Shown: positions 31,830-41,043, counted from the first letter of the stretch. The stretch is DNA of 64,000 bases from Aquibium pacificus (GCF_040839445.1 NZ_JBDPGJ010000007.1:166125-230124), one strand, 5' to 3'. Notes: generated by a model from the letters alone, not told the origin. Program-made: numbers and translations.

Positions 31830-33296
31830 ATGAACGTGATGCACAGACCCGTCGCGGGCCCGAAGGCGCCCGAGCGCTTCTTCATCGGCGGACGCTGGAT
31901 CGACCCGATTTCGAGACAGACGCTGAAGGTGGTCTCCCCGACCACCGAGGAACTGCTCATGACCTATCCGGAAGCCGGCCCGGCCGACATCGACCGCGCG
32001 GTTTCGGCGGCGCGCGACGCCTTCGACAACGGACCCTGGCCGCGCATGTCGCCGTCCGAACGCGCGGGCTACCTGCGCCGTGTGGCCGGGCTCCTGACGG
32101 AGCGGCTCGAGGACATCGCGCAGGCCTGGACGATCCAGGTCGGCGCGCCGATCTCGCTGACCCGGAAGCTGGTCGGGCAGAACCCGACGCTCTTCAACTA
32201 CTATGCCGACCTGATCGAGACTTACCCCTTCGTCGACGACCGACGCCGCGACGACGGCGGCAAGCTCAAGGTGGTGAAGGAGCCGGTGGGCGTCTGCGCC
32301 GCGATCACGCCGTGGAACGCCCCGCTGGTGCTTCTGAGCTACAAGGTCTCGGCCGCCCTTGCCGCCGGCTGCACCATGGTGGCGAAGCCGTCGCCGGAAA
32401 CGCCGCTCGAGGCCTACATTCTGGCCGAATGCATCGAGAAGGCGGGGCTGCCCGCCGGCGTCTTCAACATCGTGCCGGCGGGGCGCGAGGGCGGCGACTA
32501 CCTCGTGCGCCACAAGGGCATCGACAAGGTCGCTTTCACCGGTTCGACGGGCGCAGGCAAGCACATCGCCGCCGTCTGCGCCGAACGGCTTGCGCGCGTC
32601 AGCCTCGAACTCGGCGGCAAGTCGGCCGCGGTGCTGATGGAGGATGCGGATTTCCAGGCGGCACTGCCGAGCCTGATGGTCTACACCATGCCGATCACCG
32701 GGCAGGTCTGCTTCTCGTTGACGAGGGTTCTGGTCCCGGAACGGCGCGAGAAGGAGTTCCTCGACCTCTACCTGGGCGCGGTTTCGAACATCAAGGTCGG
32801 CGATCCGATGGATCCGTCGACCCAGATGGGGCCGCTGACCATGGCCCGGCAGCGCCAGCGCGTGGAGGGCTACATCGCCGCCGGACGCGCCGAAGGCGCC
32901 CACATCGCCTGCGGCGGCGGCCGACCGAAGGGGCTCGACCGCGGCTACTATGTCGAGCCGACTGTCTTCACCGGCGTCACGCCGCACATGAAGATCGTCC
33001 AGGAGGAGATTTTCGGGCCGGTCGTGTCGGTCATGACCTACCGCGACGAGGACGAGGCGGTGGCCAAGGCCAACAACTCGCAATACGGCCTGAGCGGCGC
33101 CGTCTACACCGCCGATCCGCAGCGCGGCTACGAGATGGCGCGCAAGATGCGCACAGGCAGCATCACGATCAACGGCATGATCGTCGATCCCAAGCATCCC
33201 TTCGGCGGCTTCAAGCAGTCCGGCATGGGACGCGAGGGCGGACCGGAAGGCCTCGACAACTACGTCGAGACCAAGACCATCCACTTTGCCGGATGA
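31830..33296 (+). CDS. aldehyde dehydrogenase family protein (second of three)
   Basis: 488 residues, ATG behind GGGAGGA. Cofactor-binding AAITPWNAPLVLLSYKVSAA, FTGSTGAGKHIAA, LELGGKSAAVLMEDADF with the base Glu, and the nucleophile Cys294 in ITGQVCFSLTR. QEEIFGPVVSVMTY and KHPFGGFKQSGMGREGG complete the fold. It is a standard class 3-layer ALDH of the betaine/phenylacetaldehyde-like group; the exact substrate is open. It begins the operon that continues with a Liv-type importer (next gene 71 nt on). The two palindromes upstream suggest GntR control. Confidence 0.93.
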   Translation: MNVMHRPVAGPKAPERFFIGGRWIDPISRQTLKVVSPTTEELLMTYPEAGPADIDRAVSAARDAFDNGPWPRMSPSERAGYLRRVAGLLTERLEDIAQAWTIQVGAPISLTRKLVGQNPTLFNYYADLIETYPFVDDRRRDDGGKLKVVKEPVGVCAAITPWNAPLVLLSYKVSAALAAGCTMVAKPSPETPLEAYILAECIEKAGLPAGVFNIVPAGREGGDYLVRHKGIDKVAFTGSTGAGKHIAAVCAERLARVSLELGGKSAAVLMEDADFQAALPSLMVYTMPITGQVCFSLTRVLVPERREKEFLDLYLGAVSNIKVGDPMDPSTQMGPLTMARQRQRVEGYIAAGRAEGAHIACGGGRPKGLDRGYYVEPTVFTGVTPHMKIVQEEIFGPVVSVMTYRDEDEAVAKANNSQYGLSGAVYTADPQRGYEMARKMRTGSITINGMIVDPKHPFGGFKQSGMGREGGPEGLDNYVETKTIHFAG

Positions 33297-33367
33297 AGAG
33301 CTTCTAGGTCATCCGGTCGAGACGGGAACGAGCAGAGACAGTCACTTCATTCACAGGGAGGAAAACC

Positions 33368-34564
33368 ATGTTGAGACGTTCATTTATCACCCTTGCGGCC
33401 TCGGCGGCGGCGCTGGCCATCGCCGGCGGCGCGGCTTTCGCGCAGGAAACCATCAAGCTCGGCGCAAGCGCGCCGAAATCCGGCCCGCTGGCCGGCGGCG
33501 CGGCGATGACCCACTGGCCAAACATCCAGCTGTGGATGAAGGAAGTGAACGATGCCGGCGGCCTCAAGGTCGGCGACAAGCAGATGAAGATCGAGCTCGT
33601 CGAATATGACGACAAGACGAGCGGCGAAGAGGCGATCAAGAACATCCAGCGGCTCGCCACCGTCGACGAGGTCGACTTCCTCGTCGCGCCCTATTCCACG
33701 GGCCTGAACATCGCCGCGGCACCGGCATTCGCGCGCTACGGCTATCCGCAGCTCGCGACGACCGCCGCCACCGATGGCGTCAAGGAATTCGCCGAACGCT
33801 GGCCGAACTCCTTCTGGATGCTCGGCACGTCGACGCAGCTTGCCAACGGCATCGTCGACACGATCTCCAAGATGAAGGAGAAGGGCGACATCGGTAACAA
33901 GGTCGCCCTCGTCAACGTCGCCGACGCCTTCGGCCTGGAACTGATCGGAGCCGCCAAGCCGGCGCTGGAGAAGGCCGGGTTCGAGATCGTCTACGAGACG
34001 TCCTATCCGCTCGGCACGCAGGATCTCGCACCGGTGATCAGCCAGGCCAAGGCCGCCGCGCCCGACGCCTTCATCGCCTTCTCCTATCCGGGCGACACCT
34101 TCGCGCTCACCGAACAGGCGCAGGTGCAGGGCTTCGACGTCCCGGTCTTCTATACCGGTGTCGGCACCGCCTTCCCGCCCTTCGCCAAGCGCTTCGGCGA
34201 CGCCGCGAACGGCATCATGGGCATCGGCGGCATCAACAGCTCGGACGAGAACGTCAAGGGCTACCTCGACATGCACAAGGCCGACCTCGGCTCCGACCCG
34301 GACTTCTGGGCGAGCGCGACCACTTATGCCGGCCTTCAGATCCTGGGGCAGGCGATCGAGAAGGCGGGCACGCTCGACAAGGCCGCAGTCGTCGAGGCGA
34401 TCAAGACCGGTACGTTCGACACGGTGATCGGTCCCGTCTCAATGCCCAACAACGTCAACGAGAAGGTCTGGACCGTCGGTCAGTGGAACAACGGCGTCTT
34501 CGAAGCGGTCGCTGCTGACGGGATGCCCGTCGCCGCCGAACCGGTGAAGAAGTCCGGCTGGTAG
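33368..34564 (+). CDS. Liv-type ABC importer 1: periplasmic substrate-binding protein
   Basis: 398 residues. Signal peptide at residues 1-25 (RRSFITLAASAAALAIAGGA ending AFA before QETIKLG). The mature part is a type I periplasmic binding protein: LGASAPKSGPLAGGAAM, LVEYDDKTSGEEAIKNIQRL, DFLVAPYSTGLNIAAAPAFA and VFYTGVGTAFPPFAKRFGD. Such proteins bind branched-chain amino acids, but many members bind aromatic acids or other carboxylates. Its neighbours are aldehyde dehydrogenases, so an aromatic ligand is my inference. Good GGGAGGA site before the ATG. Confidence 0.93.
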   Translation: MLRRSFITLAASAAALAIAGGAAFAQETIKLGASAPKSGPLAGGAAMTHWPNIQLWMKEVNDAGGLKVGDKQMKIELVEYDDKTSGEEAIKNIQRLATVDEVDFLVAPYSTGLNIAAAPAFARYGYPQLATTAATDGVKEFAERWPNSFWMLGTSTQLANGIVDTISKMKEKGDIGNKVALVNVADAFGLELIGAAKPALEKAGFEIVYETSYPLGTQDLAPVISQAKAAAPDAFIAFSYPGDTFALTEQAQVQGFDVPVFYTGVGTAFPPFAKRFGDAANGIMGIGGINSSDENVKGYLDMHKADLGSDPDFWASATTYAGLQILGQAIEKAGTLDKAAVVEAIKTGTFDTVIGPVSMPNNVNEKVWTVGQWNNGVFEAVAADGMPVAAEPVKKSGW

Positions 34565-34579
34565 CAGGGGGAAGAAAGT

Positions 34580-34682
34580 TACCCCCACCCCTACCGGCGC
34601 GGCTTCTTCGAACGGCGAGCAAGCATGCGTCGGAGTTCAGTAGTTCCCCTCCCCCTTGTGGGGAGGGGCAGGGGTGGGGGTA
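34580..34682. repeat. palindromic mosaic repeat inside the importer operon
   Basis: TACCCCCACCCCTACC (34580-34595) pairs with GGCAGGGGTGGGGGTA (34667-34682) with one mismatch. The inner part has a second hairpin, CCCTCCCCC-TTGT-GGGGAGGG (about 34646-34666). It separates the substrate-binding gene from the permease genes and may cap or stabilise the upstream mRNA, as REP elements do. Confidence 0.75.
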
Positions 34683-34769
34683 CTCTCGTAGTCACCCTCG
34701 ACCGACCCGCTATCGACCGCCGACGTGCCTGATCCGGCGGAACCAATAGGAAAGTTCCAGAACATCCTC

Positions 34770-35636
34770 ATGAACATCCTCGTCACCGGCATACTTCTGA
34801 GCGGCACCTACGCATTGATCGCGCTGGGGCTGACGATGCAGTATGGCGTCGCCCGGATCATGAATCTCGGCAACGGCGAGACGCTGGTCGCCGCCTGTTT
34901 CGTCGCCTTCTGGCTCTATACTGGCCTGGCAATCAATCCGCTGGTCGGGCTGCTCATCATCGCTCCGGCCGCGTTTGCCATCAACTGGGGGATCTACGCG
35001 GTCGCGCTGCAGCCGCTGGTCAAACGCGCGAAGAACCGGGGGCAGCTGGAGGTGGATTCGATCCTTGCCACCTTCGGGCTCCTGTTCCTGCTTCAGGGGC
35101 TGATGATCGTCGGCTTCGGCGGCGAATACCATTCCTACACGTTCCTCGCGGAACGCTTCGAGATCTTCGGCAACTCGTATGGACTGAATCGTGTCGTCGC
35201 CTTCGTCGCGGCGGTCCTGATCTTCGTCGCGCTGTGGCTCTTCCTCTACCGCACGCGGCAGGGGACCGCGCTGCGCGCCGTCGCCGTCGATCCGGACGCG
35301 GCCAACCTCGTCGCCATCGACGTGGCGCGGACCGCCGCCTTCGCCTTCGCGCTCGGCGGCGCGCTGACGGCCTGCGGCGGCGCGCTGCTTTCGACCTTCT
35401 ACACCTTCAACGCCTCGATGGGCGTGGTCTTCACCATGAAGGCGCTGATCATCGTCATCATGGGCGGGGTCGGCGACGTTCGCGGCGCGGTGCTCGCCGC
35501 CCTGATCCTCGGCGTCTCCGAGACGCTGGTGGCGAGCCTGATCGACCCCGGCCTGACGCTGGCCGCGACCTACACGCTCTTCATCCTGGTGCTTCTCTTC
35601 CGCCCGCAGGGCATCTTCGGGAGGGCGCCGACGTGA
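34770..35636 (+). CDS. Liv-type ABC importer 1: permease LivH-like
   Basis: 288 residues from ATG 34770 (MNILVTGILLSGTYALIALG); a GTG at 34725 would add 15 residues and neither start has a close ribosome binding site. About eight membrane helices. The family features LGLTMQYGVARIMNLGNGE and the cytoplasmic coupling region TALRAVAVDPDAANLVAIDV are present, and GGVGDVRGAVLAALILGVSE near the end is typical. It pairs with the next gene as the two membrane subunits. Its stop overlaps the next GTG start by four bases. Confidence 0.92.
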   Translation: MNILVTGILLSGTYALIALGLTMQYGVARIMNLGNGETLVAACFVAFWLYTGLAINPLVGLLIIAPAAFAINWGIYAVALQPLVKRAKNRGQLEVDSILATFGLLFLLQGLMIVGFGGEYHSYTFLAERFEIFGNSYGLNRVVAFVAAVLIFVALWLFLYRTRQGTALRAVAVDPDAANLVAIDVARTAAFAFALGGALTACGGALLSTFYTFNASMGVVFTMKALIIVIMGGVGDVRGAVLAALILGVSETLVASLIDPGLTLAATYTLFILVLLFRPQGIFGRAPT

Positions 35637-36595
35637 ACGGCATCACCCGCGAGGAAGTCCGCGGACTGGCGGTCGGCGTGGTGCTGGTGGCGCTCGCAGC
35701 CGCGCTGCCGCTGTTCGACAAGGGTTTCTACCTGTCGATCTCCGTCAACATCATGCTCTACGCCGCGCTCTGCACGGCCTGGGCGCTGTTTTCGGGACCG
35801 ACGCACTACGTCTCGCTGGCGACCGCCGCCTTCTATGGCCTCGGCACCTACTCGGTCGGCCTCGGCATCGACATCCTGCCCTTCCCGGTGCTGCTCGCCA
35901 TCGCGGCGGCGTCCGGCGCGGTTCTGGCGGGGCTGGTCGGCGCCGCGACACTGCGCATTTCCGGCGTCTACTTTGTTATCTTCACCTTCGGCCTGGCGGA
36001 ACTCGTGCGGCAGGTCGTGACGTGGACGCAGACCAAGCTCGCGACCGCCATGGGGCTCTACGTCTTCACCGACTTCACCGAGAGCCACATCTACTGGATG
36101 CTGCTGACGCTGGCGGCAAGCGTCTTCCTGACCGGCTGGGCGATCAACCGCTCGCGGCTGGGCTTTGCCATGCAGATCATCGGTAACGACGAGACCGTGG
36201 CGCGCCATGTCGGCATCGACACTGCGCGTTCGAAGATCCTGCTCTTCATGATCTCGGGCGCATTCATCGCTGTCGCGGGTGCGATCATGGCGCCGCGCTA
36301 TTCCTACATCGAGCCGCCGGCGGCCTTCAATCCGATGATCTCGTTCCTCGTCGTCATCATGGCGCTGCTCGGCGGCACCAAGCGGCTGTGGGGCCCGCTG
36401 GTCGGCGTCATCCCCTTCACCATCGTCATGGACATCATCTCCTCGCAGTTCCCCAACCACACCTCGATCGTGATGGGGCTGGCGTTCCTGACGATCGTCT
36501 ACTTCATCCCCAACGGGGTGACCGGCCTGATCGAGCAGGCGCGCGACCGCTGGCGCCGGCCGGCAGCCGCGGTGGGCGAGGAGAAGACGGCGTGA
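35633..36595 (+). CDS. Liv-type ABC importer 1: permease LivM-like
   Basis: 320 residues from a GTG that overlaps the previous stop (GTGA). Eight or more hydrophobic helices; GPTHYVSLATAAFYGLGTYS, RISGVYFVIFTFGLAELVRQ and the coupling-helix region GFAMQIIGNDETVARHVGID are LivM-like, as is GGTKRLWGPLVGVIPFTIVM. It forms the heterodimeric channel with the previous product in the inner membrane. The stop overlaps the ATPase gene start by four bases, so the operon is tightly coupled. Confidence 0.93.
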   Translation: MNGITREEVRGLAVGVVLVALAAALPLFDKGFYLSISVNIMLYAALCTAWALFSGPTHYVSLATAAFYGLGTYSVGLGIDILPFPVLLAIAAASGAVLAGLVGAATLRISGVYFVIFTFGLAELVRQVVTWTQTKLATAMGLYVFTDFTESHIYWMLLTLAASVFLTGWAINRSRLGFAMQIIGNDETVARHVGIDTARSKILLFMISGAFIAVAGAIMAPRYSYIEPPAAFNPMISFLVVIMALLGGTKRLWGPLVGVIPFTIVMDIISSQFPNHTSIVMGLAFLTIVYFIPNGVTGLIEQARDRWRRPAAAVGEEKTA

Positions 36596-37320
36596 CCGCC
36601 GCTCTGACCGTCCATACGGCGCGGAAAGCGTTCGGCGGCCTGATTGCCGTCAACGACGTGTCCTTCGAGGTTCGCCGCGGTGAACTGCTGGGGCTGATCG
36701 GGCCGAACGGCTCGGGCAAGACCACCATGCTCAACCTGATATCCGGCGCGCTGAAACCCACCTCGGGCGAGATCATGCTGGAGGGCAGGCGCATCTCCGA
36801 CCTGCCGGCGCATGCGATCGCCAGGCAGGGCGTGGCGCGGACCTTCCAGCTCGTGCGGGTTCTGCCCTCGCTCGACGCGGAGCAGAACGTGATGGCAGGC
36901 GCGGTGTTCGGGCACGTCCGCGCCTGGGGAGCAGATGCGAGGAAGACCGCGCGGGCGCTGCTCGACCGCGTCGGGCTCGGCGCGCGCGCCCACATGCCGG
37001 TGTCGGCCATGACCTATATCGACCAGAAGCGGGTGGAACTGGCGCGCGCGCTCGCTGCGAACCCACGCATCCTGCTGCTCGACGAATGGCTGGCGGGGCT
37101 GAACCCGAGCGAACTGAAGATCGGCATCGCGCTCGTCGACGAACTGCGCCGCGAGGGGCGCACCATCATCATGGTCGAGCACGTGATGGACGCCATCCGC
37201 TCGCTCTGCGACCGCTGCGTGGTGATGAGTTCGGGCCGCACGATCGCGCAGGGAGGCGTGGAGGAGACGCTGTCGGACCCGGAGGTGGTGCGCGCCTATC
37301 TCGGAGACGAGGATGCTTGA
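36592..37320 (+). CDS. Liv-type ABC importer 1: ATPase LivG-like
   Basis: 242 residues from GTG 36592. Walker A GPNGSGKTT, Q-loop region ARTFQLVRVLPSL, Walker B ILLLDEWLAGLNPSE and the H-loop VEHVMDAI are present. The ABC signature, expected as LSGGQ, reads SAMTYIDQKRVELARAL here, a degenerate form common in LivG-type subunits (LSYGQQR). Note the Trp after the catalytic DE. It energises import with the following LivF-like ATPase and overlaps it by eight bases. Confidence 0.92.
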   Translation: MTAALTVHTARKAFGGLIAVNDVSFEVRRGELLGLIGPNGSGKTTMLNLISGALKPTSGEIMLEGRRISDLPAHAIARQGVARTFQLVRVLPSLDAEQNVMAGAVFGHVRAWGADARKTARALLDRVGLGARAHMPVSAMTYIDQKRVELARALAANPRILLLDEWLAGLNPSELKIGIALVDELRREGRTIIMVEHVMDAIRSLCDRCVVMSSGRTIAQGGVEETLSDPEVVRAYLGDEDA

Positions 37321-39151
37321 GGTCCGCAACCTCGCCGTCAGCTATGGCCGCCATCGCGCGCTGGAGAGCGTGAGCGTGCGCGTCGACAAGGGCGAAATCT
37401 GCGTCATCCTGGGCGCCAACGGGGCGGGCAAGTCGACGCTGCTCAAGGCCATCGCCGGCATGGTGAAGCCGGACGCAGGCGCCGAGATCTCGATGAACGG
37501 CAGGGCGATCGCCGGCATGAAGCCGCACAGGATCGTGGAGGAGGGCATCGCGCTGGTGCCGGAAGGGCGGGGCATCTTCGGCGAGCTTTCCGTGGCCGAG
37601 AACCTGCAACTCGGCGCGTTCGCCACGCGCGCCCGGAAATCGGAACGCGAGACGCTCGACCTGATCTACCGGCTCTTCCCGAAACTCGCCGAACGCAAGC
37701 GCCAGATGGCGCGCACCATGTCGGGCGGCGAGCAGCAGATGGTGGCGATCGGCCGCGCGCTGATGTCGAAGCCAGACATCCTGATGCTCGACGAGCCGTC
37801 GCTCGGCCTGTCGCCGATCCTGACCAAGGAGCTGTTCCGGTCGCTGAAGGAGGTCGCGGCGAGCGGCGTCGGCATCCTGCTCGTGGAGCAGAACGCCAAG
37901 CAGAGCCTCGCCATCGCCGACCGGGGCTATCTGGTGGAGAACGGGCTGGTGACCGGGGAAGGCAAGGCGTCGGACCTCGCCAGCGATCCCGCCGTCGTCA
38001 ACGCCTATCTCGGCGGCACGGGGAAGGAGGGGAAGCGAACCGCGCCCGCGCGCGGGATATCGATCCGGCTTCCGTCCTCCATTCCGCTGCCGATCGATCT
38101 TTCCGCCATGCGCGACGCGCTGTCCGGCCTGGCGAGCCGGGCGAGCCGCATCCAGTCCGCATTCGTGCGTTCCCTGCGGCGCGCCGGCGCCATTCCGAGC
38201 GCCTTCGTCGGACGCTACGACCCGAAGGCGGGAACCGATCCCTGGGAGGAGGCCGCATCCATGCCCAATGAGTTGATCGTGTCGCGAAAAGCCGGGCCGC
38301 GGTCCGTCCGCGTCGACGTGAACTCGGCGGACCTCGCCGACCGCGCAAGCGCGCGGCTGGCGCGGCACGTCAGGTCCACGCGGCTCTCCTCGCCCGTGCC
38401 GTCAGCCTTCGTGAACGCGGCGAAACCGGCCGCTGTGGCCGAGGCGGATAATCATATCCGTCAACCGGCAAACGACGACCGGCCGACGACGGGGAAGGCG
38501 CCTTCCCGCCTGGACCGGCCGCGCGCCGAGGGATCGCAGGACCCAGCCGCAATGGCACGCCGCGCTTCCGAGCGCCTGGCGGAGTATGTCGCGGCCCGGC
38601 GCAAATCCGCTCCGGTGCCGTCCGCCTTCGCCGGAATGCCCGGAGACAAAGACGAGCGCCAGCCCACTGCCGAGGCATCGCGGGGTCGGGTCACGGAGGC
38701 GGCGCGCGCGGAGCCGGGTTCCGGGCCGGGCAGGGAGCGCGGCGGCAGCGCCAACCCGCTCGAACTGGCGCAACGCGCGACCGCGCGGCTCGCCGAGCAG
38801 GTGCGCGCACGGCGCGCGTCGGCGCCGACGCCGTCCGCCTTCGCGGGCTTACATCTGCGGCCGCCTGCGCGGGACGACGGGGAGCCGCAGCGCATGCCGA
38901 ACGGCAGCCGCAGCCTGATCGGCCACAACAGCGCGGGGCTCGACCTCGGCGAAGATGCGCCGGCCGCTCCCGCCGGTCCGGCGCCTGCGCCCGCCATCTC
39001 CGATCTGGTAGCCCGTGCGGCGGCCATTCACACCGCGCATGTCGCGGCGAGGCGGCGCAAGCTGACGGCATTCGTCATCCCGGCCCAGCCGGACACTGAA
39101 ACCGATAATTCCGCTCCGGGACGTCCGGCGGAGAGAACGCAAGGAGACTGA
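37313..39151 (+). CDS. Liv-type ABC importer 1: LivF-like ATPase with a long repeat-containing C-terminal tail
   Basis: 612 residues; a normal LivF has about 235. Residues 1-235 are a complete ATPase: Walker A GANGAGKS (34-41), signature MSGGEQQ (136-142), Walker B ILMLDEPSLGLSP (156-168), VEQN at the switch position. Residues 240-612 are low-complexity and Arg/Ala/Pro-rich, with five degenerate repeats at about 267-300, 340-367, 413-441, 484-512 and 565-588. The best copies read ARRASERLAEYVAARRKSAP then VPSAFAG. Repeat spacing is 70-80 residues, linkers look disordered, and SLIGHNSAG occurs at 534-542. No stop or frame change separates the two parts, and the ALDH gene starts two nt after the stop. 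Tail function unknown. Confidence 0.9.
   Translation: MLEVRNLAVSYGRHRALESVSVRVDKGEICVILGANGAGKSTLLKAIAGMVKPDAGAEISMNGRAIAGMKPHRIVEEGIALVPEGRGIFGELSVAENLQLGAFATRARKSERETLDLIYRLFPKLAERKRQMARTMSGGEQQMVAIGRALMSKPDILMLDEPSLGLSPILTKELFRSLKEVAASGVGILLVEQNAKQSLAIADRGYLVENGLVTGEGKASDLASDPAVVNAYLGGTGKEGKRTAPARGISIRLPSSIPLPIDLSAMRDALSGLASRASRIQSAFVRSLRRAGAIPSAFVGRYDPKAGTDPWEEAASMPNELIVSRKAGPRSVRVDVNSADLADRASARLARHVRSTRLSSPVPSAFVNAAKPAAVAEADNHIRQPANDDRPTTGKAPSRLDRPRAEGSQDPAAMARRASERLAEYVAARRKSAPVPSAFAGMPGDKDERQPTAEASRGRVTEAARAEPGSGPGRERGGSANPLELAQRATARLAEQVRARRASAPTPSAFAGLHLRPPARDDGEPQRMPNGSRSLIGHNSAGLDLGEDAPAAPAGPAPAPAISDLVARAAAIHTAHVAARRRKLTAFVIPAQPDTETDNSAPGRPAERTQGD
38111..39076 (+). repeat. five degenerate coding repeats in the LivF tail
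   Basis: Cores at about 38111-38212, 38330-38413, 38549-38635, 38762-38848 and 39005-39076. The protein pattern is A-x-RAS-x-RLA-x-x-V-R-x-R-x-S-x-P-x-PSAF-A/V-G. The third and fourth copies are closest to each other; the first and last are most diverged and the last lacks the PSAF box (it has KLTAFVI). DNA identity is lower than protein similarity, so the repeats are old rather than a recent tandem expansion. Confidence 0.85.
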
Positions 39152-39153
39152 CA

Positions 39154-40614
39154 ATGGCTCGCGTATTCGAAGGCATGTATATCGGCGGCGGCTGGTCCGC
39201 GACGCAGAAGACCTTCAAGGACCTGAACCCGGCCGACGGTTCGGTCTGGGCCGAGGTGCCCGATTCGGGCCGCGCGGAAGCGGCCGCCGCGATCGAGGCG
39301 GCGCATGCTGCCTTCCCGGCATGGTCGCAACTGCCGTTTTCCAAGCGCGCCCATATCCTGATGAAGGCCGCCGAGATCTGGGAGCGGCGCAAGATGGAGA
39401 TCGTGGAGGCGATCCAGGCCGAGGGCGGCGGCTGGTTCGGCAAGGGCATGTTCGAGACCGGCTACGTGACCGAGATATTCCACGCCGCGGCTGGCTCGGT
39501 GTGGCAGCCGACCGGCGAGGTCCTGCCGTCGGAATACGGCAAGGTCTCGATGGCGGTGCGCCGTCCGATGGGCGTGGTCACGGTCATCAGCCCGTGGAAC
39601 TTCCCCTGCATCCTGACGGCGCGCGGCTTCCTCTTCCCGCTGGTCGCCGGCAACACGATCGTGCTGAAACCTTCGGAGGAGACGCCTTATCTCGGCGGGC
39701 TGCTGTTTGCCGAAATCTTCGAGGAGGCGGGGCTGCCCAAGGGCGTGCTCAACGTCGTCACTTGCTCGCGCGACAACGTGGCCGAGGTCGGCGACGAACT
39801 GATCGAACATCCCTACGTGAAGGGCATCTCGTTTACCGGCTCGACCGCGGTCGGCCGCCAGATCGCCGCCAAGGCCGGCGCGCATCTGAAGAAGTGCTGC
39901 GTGGAACTGGGCGGCAAGGATTCTCTCATCGTGTGCGACGACGCCGACATGGAACGCGCCACGCAGGCGGCCAATTTCGGCTCCTTCATGCACCAGGGCC
40001 AGATCTGCATGTCGGTGGAGAAGGTGCTGGTGCACGAGAAGATCTTCGACGAGTTCCTCAAGAAGTTCGTCGAGCGGGCCGGCAAGCTCAAGGTCGGCGA
40101 CCCGACCAAGAGCAAGGAGAACATCATCGGCCCGCTCATCAACGACAAGCAGGTCGGCAAGGTGAGGGAACAGCTTCAGGATGCGATCGCCAAGGGCGCG
40201 AAGGTGGTGCTGGGCGGCAAGATCGACGGCCGCTTCGTCGAGCCGACGATCCTGACCGGCGTGACACCCGACATGAAGCTCTACCAGGACGAGACGTTCG
40301 GCCCCGTGGTGCCGGTGATCCCGTTCCGCACGGACGAGGAGGCGGTGCAGATCGCCAACGACACCGAGTACGGTCTGTCGGCCGGCGTGATGACCCGCGA
40401 CGAGGCGCGCGGGCTGGCGATCGTCAACCAGTTGGACACCGGAAACTGCCACGTCAACTGCTCGTCCGTGAACGACGAGCCGCACGTGCCCTTCGGCGGC
40501 TTCAAGGCCTCGGGCTCGGGCAAGCATGGCGGGCGCTGGTCGCTGGAAACCTTCACCGAGACGCGCTGGATCACGCTCGACCGCGGCGGCCGGCCGTACC
40601 CGCCGATGTTCTGA
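39154..40614 (+). CDS. aldehyde dehydrogenase family protein (third of three)
   Basis: 486 residues, AAGGAG upstream of the ATG. Motifs: VTVISPWNFPCILTARGFLF, SFTGSTAVGRQIAAKAGAH, VELGGKDSLIVCDDADMERA with base Glu, and Cys285 in HQGQICMSVEK. Conserved C-terminal VPFGGFKASGSGKHGG. Nearest in pattern to benzaldehyde/vanillin-type and related ALDHs. It is the last gene of the operon that starts with ALDH two and contains importer 1, with only two bases between it and the LivF stop. Co-transcription of importer and dehydrogenases argues that the imported compound or its product is an aldehyde. Confidence 0.94.
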   Translation: MARVFEGMYIGGGWSATQKTFKDLNPADGSVWAEVPDSGRAEAAAAIEAAHAAFPAWSQLPFSKRAHILMKAAEIWERRKMEIVEAIQAEGGGWFGKGMFETGYVTEIFHAAAGSVWQPTGEVLPSEYGKVSMAVRRPMGVVTVISPWNFPCILTARGFLFPLVAGNTIVLKPSEETPYLGGLLFAEIFEEAGLPKGVLNVVTCSRDNVAEVGDELIEHPYVKGISFTGSTAVGRQIAAKAGAHLKKCCVELGGKDSLIVCDDADMERATQAANFGSFMHQGQICMSVEKVLVHEKIFDEFLKKFVERAGKLKVGDPTKSKENIIGPLINDKQVGKVREQLQDAIAKGAKVVLGGKIDGRFVEPTILTGVTPDMKLYQDETFGPVVPVIPFRTDEEAVQIANDTEYGLSAGVMTRDEARGLAIVNQLDTGNCHVNCSSVNDEPHVPFGGFKASGSGKHGGRWSLETFTETRWITLDRGGRPYPPMF

Positions 40615-40678
40615 CGCGTCGGCGATGCCGCCCGGTCCGTCCGGGCGGCGAAGCCTGGAACGCTTCGGGGATTGCCGA

Positions 40679-40876
40679 TCAGCGGTTCGCGGAGCGGTGC
40701 GTCTGCCTTTCGAAGCCTACCCCGGCTTGCCGGCGGGATGCGCCTCGGCCGCGTTCGAGCGGTCGCTCGGCTTCCGCGCCGAGTTCCTCCAGGCTGCCGA
40801 AGCCCGTCATCTCCAGAGCCTCGTTGCCGGTAATGACGCGCTCACGCCACGCTTTGAGAATTTCGTCCCTTCTCAT
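40679..40876 (-). CDS. possible small protein
   Basis: 65 residues on the minus strand, ATG preceded by GGAGG at six nt. The sequence begins MRRDEILKAWRERVITGNEA and continues EMTGFGSLEELGAEAERP, a helical pattern (Ile/Gly-Asn-Glu-Ala-Leu then Thr-Gly) that resembles small rhizobial proteins I recall only vaguely. The good ribosome binding site and the coding-like N-terminus support it; the Arg-rich C-terminus is less convincing. It stands alone in the 665-nt interval 40615-41280. Confidence 0.5.
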   Translation of the reverse strand: MRRDEILKAWRERVITGNEALEMTGFGSLEELGAEAERPLERGRGASRRQAGVGFERQTHRSANR

Positions 40877-41043
40877 GGCCGTCCTCCGTGGTTCGCCATG
40901 CAGGTAGGGTTTTTCTCAGGCCCGTGAAGCCCTCGGACGCGACAAATTTGCCGGGCAACGAAAAACCCCCGCGCCATGGGTTTCTGGCGCGAACGCGGAG
41001 ACGGATTTCCCGGCCGAGACGAGGGGACTTCCGATGAGCATCG

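Noticed and set aside
31356..33284. 642-codon open frame on the minus strand
   Set aside because: Antisense shadow of the aldehyde dehydrogenase at 31830; no motif, no ribosome binding site, and it crosses the operator region.
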